A stretch of 64,000 nucleotides of DNA from CAMLFJ01 sp035524955. Its GTDB lineage: Bacteria > Methylomirabilota > Methylomirabilia > Rokubacteriales > CSP1-6. Made by a program: the position numbers and the translations under genes. Position 1 is the first letter of the stretch, and each line of letters begins with the position of its first letter. Positions 25,837 through 34,650 of this stretch are shown here, piece after piece. The stretch covers positions 62,001 to 126,000 of the forward strand of contig DATLFG010000064.1 in assembly GCA_035524955.1 (NCBI GenBank), given 5' to 3'. The notes under the pieces are model-generated. The model did no database searches. It worked only from the letters and a program-made list of their open reading frames with translations, and was not told the DNA's origin.

Positions 25837-26981
25837 ACTTCGCCCTGACCCCCGAGCAGCAGGAGGTGCGGGCGCTCGCCCGAGACTTCGCGGAGCGTGA
25901 GGTCGCGCCGATGAGTCACCACTTCGACGAGATCCAGGAGTTCCCGCACGAGATCATGGCCAAGCTCGCGGGCACCGGGCTCCTGGGCGCGCTGGTGCCC
26001 GAGGAGTACGGCGGCGCGGGGCTCGACTATGTCTCCTATGCCCTCGCGGTGGAGGAGCTGAACCGGGTGGACGCCTCCGTCGGCATCACCATGTGGGCGC
26101 ACAACTCGCTCTGCACCAATCACATCGCGCTCTTCGGCTCGGCCGCGCAGAAGGCGGCCTACCTGCCGCGGCTGGGCCGGGGGGAGGCGCTGGGCGCGTG
26201 GGGGCTCACCGAGCCCGGGTCCGGGTCCGACGCGGCCGCGATGCGCACGCGCGCGGACTCGCAGGGCGAGCACTTCGTGCTCAACGGGAGCAAGGCCTTC
26301 ATCACCAACGCGGGGGTGGCGGAGATCACGGTGGTGATGGCGGTGACCGATCCGGCGCGCGGCAACAAGGGCATTTCCGCCTTCATCCTCGAGCGGGGCA
26401 CACCCGGGTTCACGGTCGGCAAGCCGTACCGGAAGCTCGGCCTGCACGCTTCCAATACCGCCGAGCTCCACCTCGACAACGTGCGGGTGCCCGCGACCGC
26501 CCTCTGCGGCGAGCGCGACATGGGCTTCGTCAACACCATGCAGGTGCTCGAGGGCGGCCGCATCGCGATGGCCGCCATGGCGGTGGGGATCGCCCAGGGC
26601 GCACTCGACGAGGCGCTCAAGTACATGAAGCAGCGCTCGGCCTTCGGCAAGACCCTGGCCGAGTTCAACGGCCTGCAGGGCATGATCGCGGATATCGGCG
26701 CCGAGGTGGAGGCGGCCCGTCTGCTGACGCTGCGGGCCGCGGTCCTCAAGGACCGCGGCCGGCCGGCCAAGATCGCGGCGTCGATGGCCAAGGTCTTCGC
26801 CTCCGAGGTGGCCATGAAGGCGGCGACCAAGGCGCTCCAGATCCACGGCGGCGCGGGCTACATCACCGAGTTCCCGATCGAGCGGATCTTCCGCGACGCG
26901 AAGCTCACCGAGATCGGCGAAGGGACCTCCGAAGTCCAACGGATGGTCATCGCCCGCGACATCCTCGGCGCGCGGACCTGA
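25833..26981 (+). CDS. acyl-CoA dehydrogenase
   Basis: This 382-residue FAD enzyme starts at GTG 25833, overlapping the methyltransferase stop. VNFALTPEQQEVRALARDFAE is the usual N-terminus. LTEPGSGSDAAAM and AFITNAGVAEI are signatures, and IHGGAGYITEFPIERIFRDAK precedes EIGEGTSEVQR, with the catalytic Glu in GEGT. It is likely coupled to the crotonase gene two bases downstream. The chain-length preference is unknown. Confidence 0.91.
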   Translation: MNFALTPEQQEVRALARDFAEREVAPMSHHFDEIQEFPHEIMAKLAGTGLLGALVPEEYGGAGLDYVSYALAVEELNRVDASVGITMWAHNSLCTNHIALFGSAAQKAAYLPRLGRGEALGAWGLTEPGSGSDAAAMRTRADSQGEHFVLNGSKAFITNAGVAEITVVMAVTDPARGNKGISAFILERGTPGFTVGKPYRKLGLHASNTAELHLDNVRVPATALCGERDMGFVNTMQVLEGGRIAMAAMAVGIAQGALDEALKYMKQRSAFGKTLAEFNGLQGMIADIGAEVEAARLLTLRAAVLKDRGRPAKIAASMAKVFASEVAMKAATKALQIHGGAGYITEFPIERIFRDAKLTEIGEGTSEVQRMVIARDILGART

Positions 26982-26983
26982 GC

Positions 26984-27790
26984 GTGGCCGAGCCGAGCGT
27001 GCTCTACGCGGCCGGAGACGGCGTGGCCACCATCACGCTGAACCGGCCGCACGTGCTCAACGCGCTGGACCTGGCGCTGTCCGCGGAGCTGGCTGACGCG
27101 GCGGAGGCGGCGGCCCGCGACGCGGACGTGTGGGTGGTGGTGGTGCGGGGCGCGGGCCGCGCGTTCTGCTCGGGCATGGACCGCACGGTGCTGTCGGCGG
27201 GCGGGATCGACGAGGCCTTCTACCGGAACTGGGTCCGCGCGCTCAACCGCCTCGAGGACATGGACAAGGTCGTGGTCTCCGTGCTCCACGGCTATTCCAT
27301 CGGCGGCGGGCTCCAGCTCGCGGTTGCCTGCGACCTGCGGATGGCCACCACCGACGCGGTCCTCGGTCTGGGCGCGACCCGCCACGGCCTCATCCCGGAC
27401 GGCTCGATCCTCCGCCTGGCCCGCCTCGTCGGGCTCGGACGCGCCAAGGAGCTCACCCTGCTCAACGACCAGGTGACCCCGGAGGCCGCGCTCGCCATGG
27501 GCCTGGTCAACTGGGTGGTGGAGCCCGCGGGCGTGGACGCGGCGCTCGCGGGCATCGCGGAGAAGACGTTCCGCTCCTCGCGCACCGCCACCGGGCACGC
27601 CAAGCGGCTGCTGCACGCCTCCTTCCACCGGGACCCCCGCGAGATGATCGAGGAGGTGATGCGGGCCCAGCACGAGTGCATGACCTCCTGGGAGATGGAG
27701 CAGGCCAATCGCGCCTGGGACGAGCGCCGGGAGCCGCGCTTCTACCCGCCGCCGTCTCCCGGCCGCCCGCCACCCCGCGGCTCGGCCTGA
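26984..27790 (+). CDS. enoyl-CoA hydratase/isomerase (crotonase) family protein
   Basis: This 268-residue crotonase-fold protein starts at GTG 26984. The oxyanion-hole segments are present (RGAGRAFCSGMD and HGYSIGGGLQLAVACDLRMA). The two glutamates of classical enoyl-CoA hydratase are not: the CEL Glu position is Gln (GGGLQL), and the second Glu region reads GLGATRHGLIPDGS. So hydratase activity is doubtful; isomerase, thioesterase or another crotonase reaction is possible. The C-terminus is Pro-rich. It probably shares the operon with the dehydrogenase. Confidence 0.82.
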   Translation: MAEPSVLYAAGDGVATITLNRPHVLNALDLALSAELADAAEAAARDADVWVVVVRGAGRAFCSGMDRTVLSAGGIDEAFYRNWVRALNRLEDMDKVVVSVLHGYSIGGGLQLAVACDLRMATTDAVLGLGATRHGLIPDGSILRLARLVGLGRAKELTLLNDQVTPEAALAMGLVNWVVEPAGVDAALAGIAEKTFRSSRTATGHAKRLLHASFHRDPREMIEEVMRAQHECMTSWEMEQANRAWDERREPRFYPPPSPGRPPPRGSA

Positions 27791-27803
27791 TGAGCGGACG
27801 ACG

Positions 27804-28235
27804 TCATCCCGGAGACGCCCGGAAGGGTTCCCGGCGAATCCGGCTGATGGTAGCGCGGCAGCGCCGCTCGAAGTCGCTCAGGACCGTCCGGTACCTGGCT
27901 TCGATCTGCGCCTGCTTGGCCTCCCACTCGGCCTCGAAGCGCCGCCGCTCGGCGGTCCGGCACGGGGCGCCCGGGGCGCCGTCGGGGCAGCGGCCGAAGG
28001 CCTCCCACATGGCGGCCCGGTGGATGTCCTCGGCGCCCTCGATCTCGGCCAGCTGGAGGCGGGCGATCAGCTCGCGCGCCTGGGTCGGCCGGGCGCAGTC
28101 GAGCTCGGGCTGAGCCCAGGTCGCCGGGGCGATCCAGAGGGCTCCGACCAGGCAGGCAGCCACCACGGCGACCCCGCCTTCGAGACCCTGGGGGGAGCTG
28201 TAAACCCTTGTCTTGGTGGGCAAAGTCCTTGACAC
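27804..28235 (-). CDS. possible secreted helical protein, unknown function
   Basis: The frame encodes up to 143 residues. A hydrophobic stretch (VAVVAACLVGALWIAPATWAQ) resembles a signal peptide, followed by a charged helical region with cysteines (DCARP, GRCPDG, CRTAERRR, RCRATI). GTG 28235 falls inside the -35 box of the opposite promoter, so a shorter start at GTG 28166 or 28163 is as likely. It is convergent with the crotonase gene (13-base gap). I do not recognise the family. Confidence 0.5.
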   Translation of the reverse strand: MSRTLPTKTRVYSSPQGLEGGVAVVAACLVGALWIAPATWAQPELDCARPTQARELIARLQLAEIEGAEDIHRAAMWEAFGRCPDGAPGAPCRTAERRRFEAEWEAKQAQIEARYRTVLSDFERRCRATISRIRREPFRASPG

Positions 28236-28257
28236 CCCTCCAGGCCTGGGCTAGACT
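28229..28257 (+). promoter_or_regulatory. strong sigma70-type promoter of the ligase/transporter 2 operon
   Basis: TTGACA at 28229-28234 and TAGACT at 28252-28257 are exactly 17 bases apart. Predicted start is near 28264, giving a leader of about 120 bases to the ligase ATG at 28387. From here the same strand is densely coding to 43854. Confidence 0.75.
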
Positions 28258-28386
28258 TTCGCCACTTTATCACCGCCAGCGTGGGTGCTCCTCATGGAGC
28301 CTGACGAGCGTGAAGACTCTCTCCAACGGTGCAGGCGAGCTTCCCCTCGCGCAGCCACGCGCGATCCACACCTGCGCGCGTAGCTG

Positions 28387-30330
28387 ATGCTCGACCCGAG
28401 CCTCGACACCTTCCCGAAGCTGGCCCTCATCAACGCCCAGCGCCTTCCGAGGAACGTGGCGATCCGGGAGAAGAACCTGGGCATCTGGCGCCCGCATACG
28501 TGGAGCGAGTACGTCGAGCAGGCCCGGCTCATCGCGCTCGGCCTGGCGGCGCTGGGCTTCGCCCGGGGCGACAAGACGGCGGTGGTCGGCGACAACCGGC
28601 CCCCGCTCTACTGGTCCATGCTGGCCACGCAGGCGCTCGGCGGGATCCCGGTGCCGCTCTACCAGGACTCGATCGAGAAGGAAATGCAGTATATCGTCGG
28701 CCACGCGGAGGTGCGCTTCGCGGTGGTCGAGGACCAGGAGCAGGTGGACAAGCTGCTCCACGTCCGCGCGCAGTGCCCGATGCTCGAGTGGATCGTCTAC
28801 GAGGACGCGCGGGGCCTCCGGCACTACCAGGATCCGTGCCTGCTGAGCCTCGAGGAGCTGAAGGAGCGCGGCCGCAAGTTCGCCCAGGACAACCCGGGCT
28901 ACTTCGATCAGGAGGTTGCCCGGGGCGGGGCCGAGGATACCGCGGTCATCGCCTACACGTCGGGGACCACCGGGCAGCCCAAGGGCGCCATGCTCTCGCA
29001 CCGTAACCTGATCGCGACGGCGCGCCGCGCGATCGAGCGCGAGCGGTTGACCGCCGCGGAGGAGGTCGTGGCGTACCTGCCCATGGCCTGGATCGGTGAT
29101 CACATGTTCTCCTTCGGCCAGTCGGTGGTGGCGGGCTTCACCACCAACTGCCCGGAGAGCGCGGCCACCGTGCTGGCGGACCTGAAGGAGATCGGCCCCA
29201 CCTACTTCTTCGCCCCGCCCCGCATCTGGGAGAACATCCTCACCTCGGTCATGATCCGGGTGGACGACACGGCCTGGGTCAAGCGCCAGATGGTGCACTT
29301 CTTCCTGCGCCTGGCCCGCCGGGTGGAGCGCCGCCGCCTGGCCCATCGGCGGCCCGCGCTCCTCGATCGCCTGCTCTACCCGCTCGGCTGGCTGCTCGTC
29401 TACGGCCCGCTGCGCGACAACCTGGGCATGAGTCGCATCCGGGTGGCCTACACCGCGGGCGAGGCCATCGGGCCCGAGCTCTTCGAGTTCTATCGCTCGC
29501 TCGGCATCAACGTGAAGCAGCTCTACGGCATGACCGAGTCGAGCGCGCTGATCTGCATCCAGCAGGACGGCGACGTCAAGCTCGACACGGTGGGCCCGCC
29601 GCTGCCCGGCGTCGAGGTGCGTATCAGCGAGACCGGCGAGGTGATGTACCGGGGCCCGGGTGTGTTCCAGGGCTACTACAAGAACCCGGAGGCCACCCGG
29701 GAGACGCTCGACCACGGCTGGGTGCACTCGGGCGACGCGGGCTTCTTCGACAAGGACGGCCACCTCAAGATCATCGACCGGGCCCGCGACGTGGGCCGGC
29801 TGTCGGGGGGCACGATCTTCGCGCCCAAGTACCTCGAGAACAAGCTCAAGTTCTCGCCATACGTCCGAGAGGCGGTCTGCGTGGGACACGAGCGCGACTT
29901 CGTGAGCGCGCTGATCAACATCGACCTGGCCTCGGTCGGCAACTGGGCGGAGCGCCGCGGTCTGGCCTACACGAGCTACGCCGATCTGGCCCAGAAGCCC
30001 GAAGTCTACGAGCTGATCCGCCAGGAAGTGGTGCGGGTCAACCGGAGCCTCCTCGACGAGGAGACGCTGCGCGGGGCCCAGATCCGCCGCTTTCTGCTCC
30101 TGCACAAGGAGCTGGACGCGGACGATCAGGAGATCACGCGCACCCGCAAGGTGCGGCGGGGCTTCGTGGCGCAGAAATACGCCCCGCTCATCGAGGCCCT
30201 CTACGGCGCCGCCGACCACGTCAACGTGGAGGCACAGGTGACCTACGAGGACGGGCGCACCGGCACCGTGCGCGCGGCGGTGCGGATCAGCGAGGCGGAG
30301 ACCTTCGCGGCCGCGGGGATATCCGGGTGA
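28387..30330 (+). CDS. AMP-dependent acyl-CoA synthetase, long-chain type (cassette 2)
   Basis: This 647-residue adenylating enzyme is expected to activate a carboxylic acid with ATP and CoA. Motifs in order: A3 YTSGTTGQPKGAM, YLPMAWIGD, A5 LYGMTESSA, A7 HSGDAGFFDKDGHL, A8 DRARDVGRLSGG and A10 TRTRKVRR with the Lys. The large linker (about 265-360) is typical of long-chain acyl-CoA synthetases. The stop overlaps livG (GTGA), so activation and transport are genetically coupled. A close paralogue is at 36267. The substrate is unknown. Confidence 0.9.
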   Translation: MLDPSLDTFPKLALINAQRLPRNVAIREKNLGIWRPHTWSEYVEQARLIALGLAALGFARGDKTAVVGDNRPPLYWSMLATQALGGIPVPLYQDSIEKEMQYIVGHAEVRFAVVEDQEQVDKLLHVRAQCPMLEWIVYEDARGLRHYQDPCLLSLEELKERGRKFAQDNPGYFDQEVARGGAEDTAVIAYTSGTTGQPKGAMLSHRNLIATARRAIERERLTAAEEVVAYLPMAWIGDHMFSFGQSVVAGFTTNCPESAATVLADLKEIGPTYFFAPPRIWENILTSVMIRVDDTAWVKRQMVHFFLRLARRVERRRLAHRRPALLDRLLYPLGWLLVYGPLRDNLGMSRIRVAYTAGEAIGPELFEFYRSLGINVKQLYGMTESSALICIQQDGDVKLDTVGPPLPGVEVRISETGEVMYRGPGVFQGYYKNPEATRETLDHGWVHSGDAGFFDKDGHLKIIDRARDVGRLSGGTIFAPKYLENKLKFSPYVREAVCVGHERDFVSALINIDLASVGNWAERRGLAYTSYADLAQKPEVYELIRQEVVRVNRSLLDEETLRGAQIRRFLLLHKELDADDQEITRTRKVRRGFVAQKYAPLIEALYGAADHVNVEAQVTYEDGRTGTVRAAVRISEAETFAAAGISG

Positions 30331-31121
30331 AGGCCTCGGCGAGCCCGCCGCCCCCGCCACTCCTCGAAGTGGACGGCATCGGCGTCCGGTTCGGGGCCGT
30401 GCGGGCCCTCGATCAGGTCAGCCTCGCGATCCGGCGGGGCGAGATCATCGCGATCATCGGTCCCAACGGAGCCGGCAAGACCACCCTGCTCAACGTGATC
30501 AGCGGCTTTTACCATCCCTCCGAGGGACGCATCCGCTTCGAGGGGCGCGACCGGACCCGTCTGGCGCCCTACGATGTGGCCGCCCTGGGCATCGCCCGCA
30601 CCTTTCAGAACGTGGCTCTCTTCAAGGGCATGAGCGTGCTCGACAACATCATGACCGGCCGGCTCCTGAAGATGAAGGGGAGCTTCCTGCTCGACGCGCT
30701 CTACTGGGGGCCGGCGAAGGCGCAGGAGCTCGAGCACCGGCTCTTCGTCGAGCGCATCATCGATTTCCTCGAGATCCAGGCGATCCGCAAGACCCCGGCG
30801 GGGCGGCTGCCCTACGGGCTGCAGAAGCGGGTGGAGCTCGCCCGGGCCCTGGCCGCCGAGCCGACCCTGCTGCTGCTGGACGAGCCGATGGCGGGCATGA
30901 ACGTCGAGGAGAAGGAAGACATGTGCCGCTTCATCCTCGATGTCAACGGGGAATTCGGGACGACCATCGCCCTCATCGAGCACGACATGAGCGTGGTGAT
31001 GGACATATCCGATCACGTGGCGGCGCTCGACTACGGTCGGAAGATCGCGGACGGGACGCCCGACGAGGTCCGCCGCGACCAGACCGTCATCGACGCCTAC
31101 CTGGGCGTGAGCCATGGGTGA
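30327..31121 (+). CDS. livG: LivG-type ABC transporter ATPase (transporter 2)
   Basis: This 264-residue ATPase starts at GTG 30327 inside the ligase stop. It has Walker A GPNGAGKTT, RTFQNVALFKGMSVLDNIMTG, signature region LPYGLQKRVELARAL, Walker B LLLLDEPMAGMNVEEKEDM and switch IEHDMSVVMDISDHV. A 20-residue insertion (LLKMKGSFLLDALYWGPAK) is shared with the LivG of transporter 3 but absent from transporter 1, so copies 2 and 3 are close relatives. Confidence 0.91.
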   Translation: MKASASPPPPPLLEVDGIGVRFGAVRALDQVSLAIRRGEIIAIIGPNGAGKTTLLNVISGFYHPSEGRIRFEGRDRTRLAPYDVAALGIARTFQNVALFKGMSVLDNIMTGRLLKMKGSFLLDALYWGPAKAQELEHRLFVERIIDFLEIQAIRKTPAGRLPYGLQKRVELARALAAEPTLLLLDEPMAGMNVEEKEDMCRFILDVNGEFGTTIALIEHDMSVVMDISDHVAALDYGRKIADGTPDEVRRDQTVIDAYLGVSHG

Positions 31122-31133
31122 GACGAGCGGGTG

Positions 31134-32069
31134 ATGGGTCTCCTCTACGACGTGCTCGTGGGGCCGTTCCGGGACATGCTCGGCGCGCCGACCTTCCTCG
31201 CCGAGGTGCTCATCGGTGGCGTCGCGGCCGGCCTGATGTACTCGCTGGTCGCCCTGGGATTCGTCCTCATCTTCAAGGCGTCCGGCGTCTTCAACTTCGC
31301 CCAGGGGGCGATGGTGCTGTTCTCGGCGCTGACCCTGGTGGGGCTGATGGAGCGGGGAGTCCCGGTGCCGCTGGCGCTCGCCCTCACGGTCGGGGTCATG
31401 GTGGCGCTGGCCTTCGCGATCGAGCGGGTGGTGCTGCGACCGCTCGTGAACCAGGAGCACATCATCCTGTTCATGGCCACCATCGGCCTCAACTTCTTCC
31501 TGGAAGGTCTGGGCGAGATGGTGTGGGGGGCCAACGTCAAGAAGCTCGACATCGGCATCCCCGACGAGTCCTTCACGATGGCCGGCATCCTGATCAACAA
31601 GCTCGAGATGACCGCGGCGGCCACCGCGGCGGTGCTGGTCGGCATCCTGGCCGTGTTCTTCCAGCGCACGAAGATCGGCCGGGCGCTGCGCGCGGTGGCC
31701 GACGATCACGAGGCCGCGCTCAGTCTCGGTATTCCGCTCCGGACGATCTGGGTGGTGGTGTGGTCGGTGGCCGGCATCGTGGCGCTCGCGGCCGGGATCA
31801 TGTGGGGCGCCAAGAGCGGGGTGCAGTTCAGCCTCTCGCTGATCGCGCTGAAGGCCCTGCCGGTGCTCATCCTGGGCGGATTCACCTCCGTGCCGGGCGC
31901 CATCGTCGGCGGCTTGATCATCGGCACCGGCGAGAAGCTCGGCGAGGTCTACTGGGGGCCGCTGGTCGGCGGGGCCATCGAGAACTGGTTCGCCTACGTG
32001 GTCGCGCTCGCGTTCCTGCTCGTGCGCCCCCAAGGCCTCTTCGGCGAGAAGATCATCGAGCGGGTCTAG
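31134..32069 (+). CDS. livH: LivH-type ABC transporter permease (transporter 2)
   Basis: This is a 311-residue inner-membrane permease. AAGLMYSLVALGFVLIFKAS and GVFNFAQGAMVLFSALT are the LivH N-terminal signatures; GGFTSVPGAIVGGLIIG is the C-terminal one, ending PQGLFGEKIIERV. I chose ATG 31134; GTG 31131 directly before it is equally possible. It follows livG after 12 bases. Confidence 0.9.
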   Translation: MGLLYDVLVGPFRDMLGAPTFLAEVLIGGVAAGLMYSLVALGFVLIFKASGVFNFAQGAMVLFSALTLVGLMERGVPVPLALALTVGVMVALAFAIERVVLRPLVNQEHIILFMATIGLNFFLEGLGEMVWGANVKKLDIGIPDESFTMAGILINKLEMTAAATAAVLVGILAVFFQRTKIGRALRAVADDHEAALSLGIPLRTIWVVVWSVAGIVALAAGIMWGAKSGVQFSLSLIALKALPVLILGGFTSVPGAIVGGLIIGTGEKLGEVYWGPLVGGAIENWFAYVVALAFLLVRPQGLFGEKIIERV

Positions 32070-32071
32070 AG

Positions 32072-32158
32072 CGTGGCAGGGCGAGGCGCAGCCGTGGTAG
32101 TAGGCGGCGGAGCCGAAGGCGAGACGCCGGCTTGGAAGAACGAGCCGAGCGGATACAA
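32072..32158. repeat. CGTGGCAGGGCGAGG repeat, copy 2
   Basis: CGTGGCAGGGCGAGGCGCAG starts two bases after the livH stop, and the GCCGAAGGCGAG and CGAGCCGAGCGGA blocks follow with insertions relative to 25005-25050. It fills most of the 143-base gap between livH and livM; I see no gene in that gap. Confidence 0.6.
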
Positions 32159-32212
32159 GAGGGAAGCAAGGGAGGCGGCAGGGCACGGGATGACGAGGGA
32201 CGAGGAGCGGCC

Positions 32213-33289
32213 TTGATCTATCGCGAGGCGGGGCAGTTCAAGACGAGCTACGCGGCCGACCAGGCCGTGTTCCCCATCGTCCAGGACCGCGTGGTGGTGG
32301 GCGCGCTCCTCGTGCTCGCGTTCGTCGTGCCGCCCGCGCTGGCCGGCGAGTACTGGCTGCAGGCGGTGCTGATCCCGTTCCTGGTCTACGCCATGGCGGC
32401 GGTGGGCCTGAATCTCTTGACCGGTTACGCGGGCCAGGTCTCCCTGGGGACCGGCGGCTTCATGGCGGTGGGCGCCTACGCGGCCTTCAAGCTCACCACC
32501 GCGTTCCCCGGGCTCAACATCCTGGTCGTGTTCGTGCTGGCCGGCGTGATGGCGGCCGCGGTCGGCATCGTCTTCGGCCTGCCGAGCCTGCGCATCAAGG
32601 GGTTCTACCTGGCGGTGGCCACCCTCGCCGCTCAGTTCTTCCTGATCTGGCTGTTCAACAAGGTGGCCTGGTTCGTCAACTACGCTCCATCGGGGACGAT
32701 CACCGCGCCGCCCCGGACGGTCCTGGGCATCATGGTCACGGGCCCGGAGGCCACCGCCGCCGCGCGCTACGTGGTCGCCCTGGCCCTCGTCGTCGTCTTC
32801 GGCGCGATCGCCAAGAACCTGGTGCGCGGCCGCGTCGGGCGGTCGTGGATGGCCATCCGGGACCGCGATATCGCGGCGGAGATCATCGGGGTGCGGCCGC
32901 TGCGGACCAAGCTGCTCGCCTTCGCCATCTCGTCCTTCTACTGCGGCATCGCCGGCGCCGAGCTCGTCTTCCTGTTCCTGGGCAGCGCCGAGACCCAGGC
33001 CTTCGACATCACCCAGTCGTTCCTGGTGCTGTTCATGGTCATCGTGGGGGGCCTCGGCTCCATCCTGGGCTCGTTCCTCGGGGCCGCTTTCATCATCCTC
33101 ATGCCCATCTTCCTGACCAACGCGCCGCACGTGATCGGGCTGTCGCTGCCGGTGGCGCTGCTCAAGCAGATCGAGCTGATGGTGTTCGGAGGCCTCATCA
33201 TCTTCTTCCTCATCGTCGAGCCGCACGGGCTGGCGCGCCTGTGGCAGATCTCCAAGGAGAAGCTCCGCCTGTGGCCGTTCCCGCACTGA
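32213..33289 (+). CDS. livM: LivM-type ABC transporter permease (transporter 2)
   Basis: This is a 358-residue permease. Start TTG 32213 has GAGGAG six bases upstream and gives LIYREAGQFKTSYAADQA. This aligns with MIHRECGVLKTSYAADMA of the transporter 3 LivM, which confirms the start. NLLTGYAGQVSLGTGGFM, LPSLRIKGFYLAVATLAAQF and MAIRDRDIAAEIIGV are family motifs. The C-terminus ends RLWPFPH. Confidence 0.9.
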   Translation: MIYREAGQFKTSYAADQAVFPIVQDRVVVGALLVLAFVVPPALAGEYWLQAVLIPFLVYAMAAVGLNLLTGYAGQVSLGTGGFMAVGAYAAFKLTTAFPGLNILVVFVLAGVMAAAVGIVFGLPSLRIKGFYLAVATLAAQFFLIWLFNKVAWFVNYAPSGTITAPPRTVLGIMVTGPEATAAARYVVALALVVVFGAIAKNLVRGRVGRSWMAIRDRDIAAEIIGVRPLRTKLLAFAISSFYCGIAGAELVFLFLGSAETQAFDITQSFLVLFMVIVGGLGSILGSFLGAAFIILMPIFLTNAPHVIGLSLPVALLKQIELMVFGGLIIFFLIVEPHGLARLWQISKEKLRLWPFPH

Positions 33290-33312
33290 CCGAACAACCC
33301 AAGGAGGACCCC

Positions 33313-34638
33313 ATGAAGACACGGACCCTCACGATCGCGCTCCTGGCGCTGGCGCTCACGGTGGCCCCGTGGGCGGGCGTCGCCCTCGCCCAGGACAAGA
33401 CCCTCTTCGTCCCGCTGCTGGTCTACCGCACGGGACCCTACGCCCCGAGCGGGATCCCGTCCGCCAACGGCTTCAACGACTACTTCAACCTGCTGAACGA
33501 TCGGGACGGCGGGATCAACGGCGTCAAGATCGCCTTCGAGGAGTGCGAGTTCCAGTACGACACCAAGCAGGGCGTGGAGTGCTTCGAGCGCCTGAAGGGC
33601 AAGCACGGCGGCGCCTTGCTCGTGAACCCGTTCAGCACCGGGGTCACCTACCAGCTCATCCCGAAGGCGCCGGTGGACAAGATCGTGATCCACTCGGCGG
33701 GCTACGGCATGACCGCCTCCGCCGACGGCCGGTGGTTCCCCTGGGTCTTCAACTTCCCGATGACCTACTGGAGCCAGGCCTCCGCCTTCGTCAAGTACGT
33801 GGGCCAGCAGGAAGGCGGGATGGACAAGCTCAAGGGCAAGAAGATCGTTCATATCTACCACAACAGCCCGTACGGCAAGGAAGCCAACCCCACCCTCGAG
33901 GACCTCGCCCGCCGGCTCGGCTTCGAGCTGACCCTGCTGGCCGTCGACCATCCCGGGCAGGAGCAGAAGGCCACGTGGCTGCAGGTGCGCCGCCTGAACC
34001 CCGACTGGATCTACATCTCGGGCTGGGGCGTGATGAACCAGGTGGCGGTGAAGGAGGCGGCCGCCCACGGCATGAAGATGGACCACGTGATCGGGAACTG
34101 GTGGACCGGCACCGAGGCCGACGTGGTGCCGGCGGGCGACGCGGCCAAGGGCTACAAGTCCATGACCTTCCATGCCCCCGGCGGGACGTTCAAGGTCCAC
34201 GAGGAGATCCGCAAGCACGTCTACGCCAAGGGGAAGGGCGCGGCCAAGCCGGAGGCGGTGGGAGAGGTGCTGTACAACCGCACCGTCATCACCGCGATGC
34301 TCAACACCGAGGCCATGCGGACCGCGATGGGCCGGTTCGGGAACAAGCCCCTCACCGGCGAGCAGGTGCGCTGGGGCATGGAGAACCTGAACCTCACGGA
34401 ACAGCGGCTCGAGCAGCTGGGCTTCAAGGGGCTGGCCCGGCCGCTGCGGGTGACCTGCGAGAACCACGAGGGCAACGGGGTGGCCGCGGTCCAGCAGTGG
34501 GACGGCAAGCAGTGGAAGATCGTCTCCGACTGGATCGAGCCCATGCGGGAGGTGGTGCGCCCGAAGCTGGAGGCGGCCGCGGTGGAGGAAGCCAAGAAGC
34601 TCGGCTATGCCATGCGGGACTGCAGCAAGGAGAAGTAG
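33313..34638 (+). CDS. ABC transporter substrate-binding protein (transporter 2)
   Basis: This 441-residue periplasmic binding protein (Peripla_BP_6) has a Sec signal peptide (MKTRTLTIALLALALTVAPW...ALA-Q). AAGGAGG precedes ATG 33313. LLVYRTGPYAPSGIPSANGF is the first ligand-contact loop, and a Cys pair (EECEF and VECF) suggests a disulfide. The substrate is not readable; the neighbouring ligase favours a carboxylic acid. It is distinct from the transporter 1 protein and related to the one at 40244. Confidence 0.88.
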   Translation: MKTRTLTIALLALALTVAPWAGVALAQDKTLFVPLLVYRTGPYAPSGIPSANGFNDYFNLLNDRDGGINGVKIAFEECEFQYDTKQGVECFERLKGKHGGALLVNPFSTGVTYQLIPKAPVDKIVIHSAGYGMTASADGRWFPWVFNFPMTYWSQASAFVKYVGQQEGGMDKLKGKKIVHIYHNSPYGKEANPTLEDLARRLGFELTLLAVDHPGQEQKATWLQVRRLNPDWIYISGWGVMNQVAVKEAAAHGMKMDHVIGNWWTGTEADVVPAGDAAKGYKSMTFHAPGGTFKVHEEIRKHVYAKGKGAAKPEAVGEVLYNRTVITAMLNTEAMRTAMGRFGNKPLTGEQVRWGMENLNLTEQRLEQLGFKGLARPLRVTCENHEGNGVAAVQQWDGKQWKIVSDWIEPMREVVRPKLEAAAVEEAKKLGYAMRDCSKEK

Positions 34639-34650
34639 AGGGCCGCGCCG

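Noticed and set aside
34153..34210. Possible frameshift in the transporter 2 binding protein, suggested by other open frames
   Set aside because: The 33313-34638 frame keeps family-like sequence throughout; the others are composition shadows.
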